Of a stretch of 18,470 nt of DNA, positions 15,418 through 18,470 are shown piece by piece. Under the pieces are notes generated by a model. The model worked only from the letters and a program-made list of their open reading frames with translations, ran no database searches and was not told the origin of the DNA. A program made the position numbers and the translations under genes. The first letter of the stretch is position 1; each line of letters starts with the position of its first letter. Source of the stretch: an uncultured Clostridia bacterium. Its GTDB lineage: Bacteria; Bacillota; Clostridia; TANB77; CAG-508. The DNA lies in assembly GCA_934162625.1 (NCBI GenBank), contig CAKPJM010000027.1, positions 1 to 18,470 of the forward strand. Direction: 5' to 3'.

Positions 15418-15748
15418 AATTGTAGTTTGTATGAACGATTCTAGGGACTGTCCCTCTTTTGTCTAATGACAAAAGGGGACTGTCCTGAATCGTAAATGTA
15501 ATCTATTGCAAAAAAATTTGCAGGGGCGGGGTTTCGTACCCGCCCAAAAATCATAAAAAATAATTGTAAATTTTGGGTAGACACAGGGCCTGCCCCTACA
15601 TTTTTAATGAAAAACGAAAAATGAAAAGTAAATAATAAATGAAGATTTTTGGTTGATTCCAACAAAAAATCAATGTATATTTTTCATTATTAATTCTTTA
15701 TTGAGAATTTCAGGACAGTCACTAGAATCGTTCAAACAAATTACAATT
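15418..15748. mobile_element. MITE-like element with 36-bp terminal inverted repeats
   Basis: The ends 15418-15453 and 15713-15748 are inverted copies matching at 33 of 36 bases (core GAACGATTCTAG and GACTGTCC). The interior is about 260 bases with no real gene. It holds nested hairpins (CTTTTGTC/GACAAAAG) and GC-rich stretches (GGGCGGG/CCCGCCC, then GGGCCTGCCCC) unlike the AT-rich surroundings. This style of non-coding repeat is common in gut Clostridia. It lies between dnaD and dnaI in the same operon and its right end contains the dnaD stop codon. No certain target duplication was found. Confidence 0.8.
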
Positions 15749-16709
15749 TTTTGTTTGCATATAAGTTATCTAAATTATCATAATTTCTTTGTTCATAGTT
15801 ATTATAATTTGTTTGTTTTTCTAATTGTTTTATATTTTTCTTTTTTTGTTTAATTTCTGATAAGAAATTATTTACATCATTTTCATTTTTTAAATTTCTA
15901 TCATGCCAATCAGAAATTAATTTATCTAAATAATCAAAACTTGGATTTGCCTTAGATGTAGTCTTTTTAAGAGCAATATTAATAACATCTAAGCCATAAT
16001 TAAAATCTACAACCCACTTTTCTATTATAGCATCTTCAAATTGAGTAAGTGGAGAAAATCTGCCAAGTTTCTTTGCAATGTCTTTTTTTATTTTATTTAA
16101 TTTTTCATATCTTTGATAATAACATTCTAATTCATCATAAGTTCTTATATTGTTTTTATTCCAAGCTTCAGCAACAGTTTTTACATAATTTTTGTGAAGT
16201 GCAGATTTATTAAAACAATAATCAAAAAGAGAAATCATAACTTGTTCATCAAATTGATATTTTTTAAACCATAAATCTATATCACTATACCAAGTTGGAG
16301 ACATTACTCCTTGAAAATACATATTGTTAATGCATTCTATTGCCTTAGCACGATATTGACTATCTGCATTTTTCTTTATATCTTCAGGAGAAAGAGAAAG
16401 ATTAGGAGAATATAGCTTATGTAGTTCAATTTCTTGAAGATCATTTAATATATATCCATTTACTTTTTTTGTAAGAACACCTTTTTCTTCCCAATAAGAA
16501 AGAGCAGCCTGAATAATAGATAAACTAATGTTTAATCTTTTAGATAAATCATTTAATTTTATATCTTTATCATATTTGGTTAAAAAAAGCATACATAAAT
16601 ATACTTTGATATAATCACCATTTGCTTCTGACATATATTCTGTAAAAAAAACATCAGGAATTTGTGTTTCAGAGAATAGCATTGACCTGTCGTTTTTTTC
16701 TAATTTCAT
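15741..16709 (-). CDS. DnaD-domain replication initiation protein
   Basis: This 322-residue DnaD/DnaB-type primosome protein helps helicase loading at oriC or at restart sites. The N-terminal winged helix is visible in IKVYLCMLFLTKYDKDIKLN and LSKRLNISLSIIQAALSYWE, followed by EKGVLTK. Two DnaB_2/DnaD C-terminal repeats follow: about 140-190 ending in AEAWNKNNIRTYDELECYY, and about 205-270 ending in YLDKLISDWHDRNLKNENDV, the W-x(4-6)-I/L motif that binds DNA. The tail is Asn/Lys/Gln-rich. GGGGGA precedes the ATG, with a consensus promoter 44 bases upstream. The last two codons and stop lie within the end of the MITE-like repeat, so the original C-terminus may have been trimmed or replaced. 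Confidence 0.88.
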   Translation of the reverse strand: MKLEKNDRSMLFSETQIPDVFFTEYMSEANGDYIKVYLCMLFLTKYDKDIKLNDLSKRLNISLSIIQAALSYWEEKGVLTKKVNGYILNDLQEIELHKLYSPNLSLSPEDIKKNADSQYRAKAIECINNMYFQGVMSPTWYSDIDLWFKKYQFDEQVMISLFDYCFNKSALHKNYVKTVAEAWNKNNIRTYDELECYYQRYEKLNKIKKDIAKKLGRFSPLTQFEDAIIEKWVVDFNYGLDVINIALKKTTSKANPSFDYLDKLISDWHDRNLKNENDVNNFLSEIKQKKKNIKQLEKQTNYNNYEQRNYDNLDNLYANKKL

Positions 16710-16752
16710 AAAGATTCCCCCAAATTAAAAAGAAATATTATTTTGCATAAAA

Positions 16753-16781
16753 ATTATATCATTTTTAAGGGGCTTTTACAA
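16753..16781 (-). promoter_or_regulatory. Sigma-A promoter for dnaD-dnaI-relBE
   Basis: On the minus strand, TTGTAA (16781-16776), 17 bases, then a perfect TATAAT (16758-16753), ending 43 bases before the dnaD ATG. No other promoter was seen inside the operon, so relBE is probably transcribed from here. Confidence 0.8.
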
Positions 16782-16793
16782 TAAAGAACGACA

Positions 16794-17078
16794 TTATTCT
16801 TTAGAATAAAAATAAATTTTCTTATTAAATAAATATTTAAACAAATAAGTTAATACATAAATAAAATTTTCATGATTAAATCCAATAATACTAAAAAGAA
16901 ATAATGGGAAGCAAAATATTATAAAAATAGAAATTTTAATAGAAATATTTAAATTAAATAAATCTAAAAAGCAAAACATAAAGAAATCCCATATAATATT
17001 TAAAAATAAAGTTGAATAATCTATAAAACCAAATAATTTATTTTTAAAAGAATAGTTTTGTGGAAATATAAATTTCAT
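16794..17078 (-). CDS. PrgI/VirB3-like T4SS inner-membrane protein
   Basis: This small membrane protein of 94 residues has a short cytoplasmic start (MKFIFPQNYSFKNKLFGFID), two hydrophobic segments (about 22-42 and 47-65), then GFNHENFIYVLTYLFKYLFN and KKIYFYSKE. The pattern of 'P.....k.k.fGf...q' followed by two membrane spans and a soluble 'Y..r...y' tail is that of PrgI, the Gram-positive VirB3-equivalent, normally encoded just before TraC-like and virB4. Here it is followed not by those but by the dnaD operon; TraC-like and virB4 are 13-14 kb away on the other strand. GGAGG precedes the ATG by six bases, and virB6 ends 18 bases upstream. Assigned by size, topology and context; the sequence is too diverged for certainty. 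Confidence 0.65.
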   Translation of the reverse strand: MKFIFPQNYSFKNKLFGFIDYSTLFLNIIWDFFMFCFLDLFNLNISIKISIFIIFCFPLFLFSIIGFNHENFIYVLTYLFKYLFNKKIYFYSKE

Positions 17079-17096
17079 AAAAAACCTCCATAGTTA

Positions 17097-17978
17097 TTAT
17101 TTTGTAAATAGATTCTTGAAGTTTGAAATACCTGTGCTTACATCAGTAGATAATCCTCCCATAAACTCTTTGACAAAAGTATTTGCCTTAATTAAAGAAT
17201 ATATAGAACCAATATAAACAATTTTCGAGAAAATATCAGATGAAGTATAATTAATAGAGAATGTAACTAATAAAATAAGTGAGACGAAAACCTGCAATAA
17301 CAAAAGAGAAGAAAATAATTTTAACCATGCTTTAAAGAGCCAAGAAGTGGAAGGGTTAATAAGAGACATGAAAGCAAAAGGGCTGATAAATATAAAAACT
17401 TTTATCATTATATATCTTAAAGCATAGGATATAGCTAAGTTCAAAAAACCAACAGAAACGAAACTTTTTAGTAAACCATTTAATGTAAAGATATTAAAAG
17501 AGGAATCTTCTAAATAAATAGTGGAATTAAATTCCTGTATAAATGTAGATAAACATATATTTTTATTAAAAACTATTTCACCAACTTCTCTAATAGAAAG
17601 AGATAAGTCAGAAATTAGATAAATAGAGTTCCTTATAATAAAACTAGAAAAATTCATTGAAATTACACATAAAAATAATTTAAAAATAAATTGAGAAGGC
17701 TTTTGAACTTGGGAAAATGTTAGATGTGATAATAAAAGTTTTATTGCATAGTACATACATAAACCAATAAGTAAAGAGTTGCAAATTAATATAATACCAC
17801 TTGAAGAAGAACCTAATATTGAATTCAAATATTTATCTTCCAGAATATCAGCATTTATAAATAATAAATCATCTAAAATTGAATATAAAGAATTATCAAC
17901 AGAAGAAAATAAATTAGAAAATAAATTATTAATAGTTTGAGTTATTATTTCTACTATATTTAATTGTTCGTTTTCCAA
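17097..17978 (-). CDS. VirB6/TrbL-like polytopic T4SS channel protein
   Basis: This 293-residue inner-membrane protein has about six hydrophobic segments (about 60-85, 95-125, 170-190, 195-215, 220-245, 248-265). The conserved stretch RYIMIKVFIFISPFAFMSLI followed by NPSTSWLFKAWLKLFSSLLL is the signature central region of Gram-positive VirB6/TrbL proteins ('i.l.isPlAf..l..pst..if..Wl'). It forms part of the translocation pore. The start is TTG with GAGGTG upstream, giving MENEQLNIVEII. It lies between virB2-like and prgI-like genes with 18-base gaps, so the three form one operon read leftward. The C-terminal STDVSTGISNFKNLF is hydrophilic, as in relatives. There is no frameshift and no in-frame CGG. 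Confidence 0.82.
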   Translation of the reverse strand: MENEQLNIVEIITQTINNLFSNLFSSVDNSLYSILDDLLFINADILEDKYLNSILGSSSSGIILICNSLLIGLCMYYAIKLLLSHLTFSQVQKPSQFIFKLFLCVISMNFSSFIIRNSIYLISDLSLSIREVGEIVFNKNICLSTFIQEFNSTIYLEDSSFNIFTLNGLLKSFVSVGFLNLAISYALRYIMIKVFIFISPFAFMSLINPSTSWLFKAWLKLFSSLLLLQVFVSLILLVTFSINYTSSDIFSKIVYIGSIYSLIKANTFVKEFMGGLSTDVSTGISNFKNLFTK

Positions 17979-17995
17979 AATTACACCTCATTATT

Positions 17996-18329
17996 TTAAT
18001 AAACTAAAATTGCAATTGTAGAAAGTATTAAATCTATTGCTAATATAAATGCATAAGAAAATAGACTACCACGGATAACTTTCTTACCTATTCTTATTCT
18101 CTCTTCATCTCCAAAACTAAATTTTTTCATAAAAACTCCAGTACCGAACAGCTACTGCAGCAGCAGGAGTAGAAATTTTGATTATCCATTCCTTAATTGT
18201 TTCAAAACCATTAATTAGTCTTGAAACTAATTTAGGATAAGCAGCAAGAGTATTGTTATAAAAAGAAAATATAAAAATAATAAATAAAATAAAAATAAAT
18301 TTAAAATAAAACAAAAGACTTTTTTTCAT
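17996..18329 (-). CDS. VirB2/TrbC-like pilin, read with one +1 frameshift
   Basis: This is the small pilin-like T4SS subunit, about 110 residues. From ATG 18329 the frame gives MKKSLLFYFKFIFILFIIFI, a signal peptide ending near NTLAAYP, then INGFETIKEWIIKISTPAAA and VAV, and meets CGG at 18146. Zero-frame reading ends nine codons later. Skipping the C gives GTGVFMKKFSFGDEERIRIG, then KKVIRGSLFSYAFILAIDLI and LSTIAILVY, with TAA at 17996. The joined protein has the VirB2 layout of a first membrane helix, a GDEE+.+.GKK loop and a second membrane helix. Without the shift there is no loop or second helix. AAAGGG lies upstream; a GTG at 18338 is another possible start. It is the first complete gene of the virB2-virB6-prgI cluster. 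Confidence 0.83.
18144..18146 (-). other. CGG +1 frameshift site 3 (virB2)
   Basis: Minus-strand codons read GTA GCT GTT CGG TAC and reach TAG soon after. Dropping the C gives GTT-GGT-ACT-GGA-GTT, protein VGTGV, which joins the two halves of the pilin within the first membrane helix. Confidence 0.85.
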
Positions 18330-18342
18330 TTTAATCACCCTT

Positions 18343-18470
18343 TCAAATAATTTTTAAATTAGATTTTTTATCAGTATGATTATTATCATAAGTTTTAAAA
18401 TATGGAATTAAATTTAATTTACATGGAGGAATAATATCATTTCCAGTTGAAATAAATGCAAGACAAGAAA
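18343..18470 (-). CDS. C-terminal end of an unrecognised protein (runs off window)
   Basis: A frame open to the window edge reads SCLAFISTGNDIIPPCKLNL, then IPYFKTYDNNHTDKKSNLKI and I, and stops at TGA 18343-18345, 13 bases before the virB2-like start. Two Cys residues and a Gly/Pro-rich stretch look coding. Spacing suggests it precedes virB2 in the same operon. Only 41 residues are visible, which is not enough to name a family. Confidence 0.5.
   Translation of the reverse strand, partial: SCLAFISTGNDIIPPCKLNLIPYFKTYDNNHTDKKSNLKII

Noticed and set aside
15441..15665. Minus-strand frame of 74 residues inside the repeat
   Set aside because: It lies within the hairpin-rich MITE-like element, has no ribosome site, and is a typical chance frame in such repeats.

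Overview
This is an AT-rich stretch of a low-GC Gram-positive chromosome, most likely an uncultured gut-type Clostridia. The pointers are the clostridial gyrB / gyrA / ileS cluster, a T-box leader on ileS, a dnaD-dnaI helicase-loader operon, strong AAGGAGG ribosome sites, consensus sigma-A promoters with 17-base spacers, and AGA as the dominant Arg codon. No rRNA, tRNA or CRISPR array was seen.

Layout. 1-1571: 3' part of gyrB, then a terminator and a G-poor gene-free gap. 2159-7958: a block inserted between gyrB and gyrA on the + strand. It starts and ends with a DUF4160/DUF2442 gene pair. Between them lie a TraC-like VirB4-associated protein, a VirB4 ATPase, a TadZ/MinD-like P-loop protein and an unrecognised 243-residue protein. 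8021-13838: gyrA, then T-box-controlled ileS. 13865-16781 (minus strand): dnaD, a MITE-like repeat, dnaI, and a relB/relE-type toxin-antitoxin pair. 16794-18470 (minus strand): further type IV secretion genes (PrgI-like, VirB6/TrbL-like, VirB2-like pilin) and the end of one more gene. Together the two T4SS blocks give VirB2, VirB6, PrgI/VirB3, TraC-like and VirB4, as if one conjugation-type operon had been split by a rearrangement or assembled in two places.

Main discovery candidate. Three genes here need a +1 frameshift to make a family-length protein: virB4 (twice), virB2 and relE. All four shifts sit at an in-frame CGG codon, and in every case skipping the C gives GGA or GGT (Gly) at a conserved position. 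One is the Gly of the VirB4 Walker A motif and another is the Gly of the RelE 'LRxG' motif. By hand scan of roughly 5,300 codons, these four are the only in-frame CGG codons in the window, while about twelve CGG triplets occur harmlessly out of frame. CGU, CGC and CGA are all used as Arg. This fits an organism in which CGG is unassigned and acts as a +1 frameshift signal (C skipped, GGN read by tRNA-Gly, or CGGN read as a quadruplet). It does not fit random decay or random sequencing error.

A second oddity is that the TraC-like gene and virB4 both have a strong ribosome site followed at normal spacing by ATA, with no usual start codon there. The core T4SS genes are therefore limited at initiation, at elongation, or at both.
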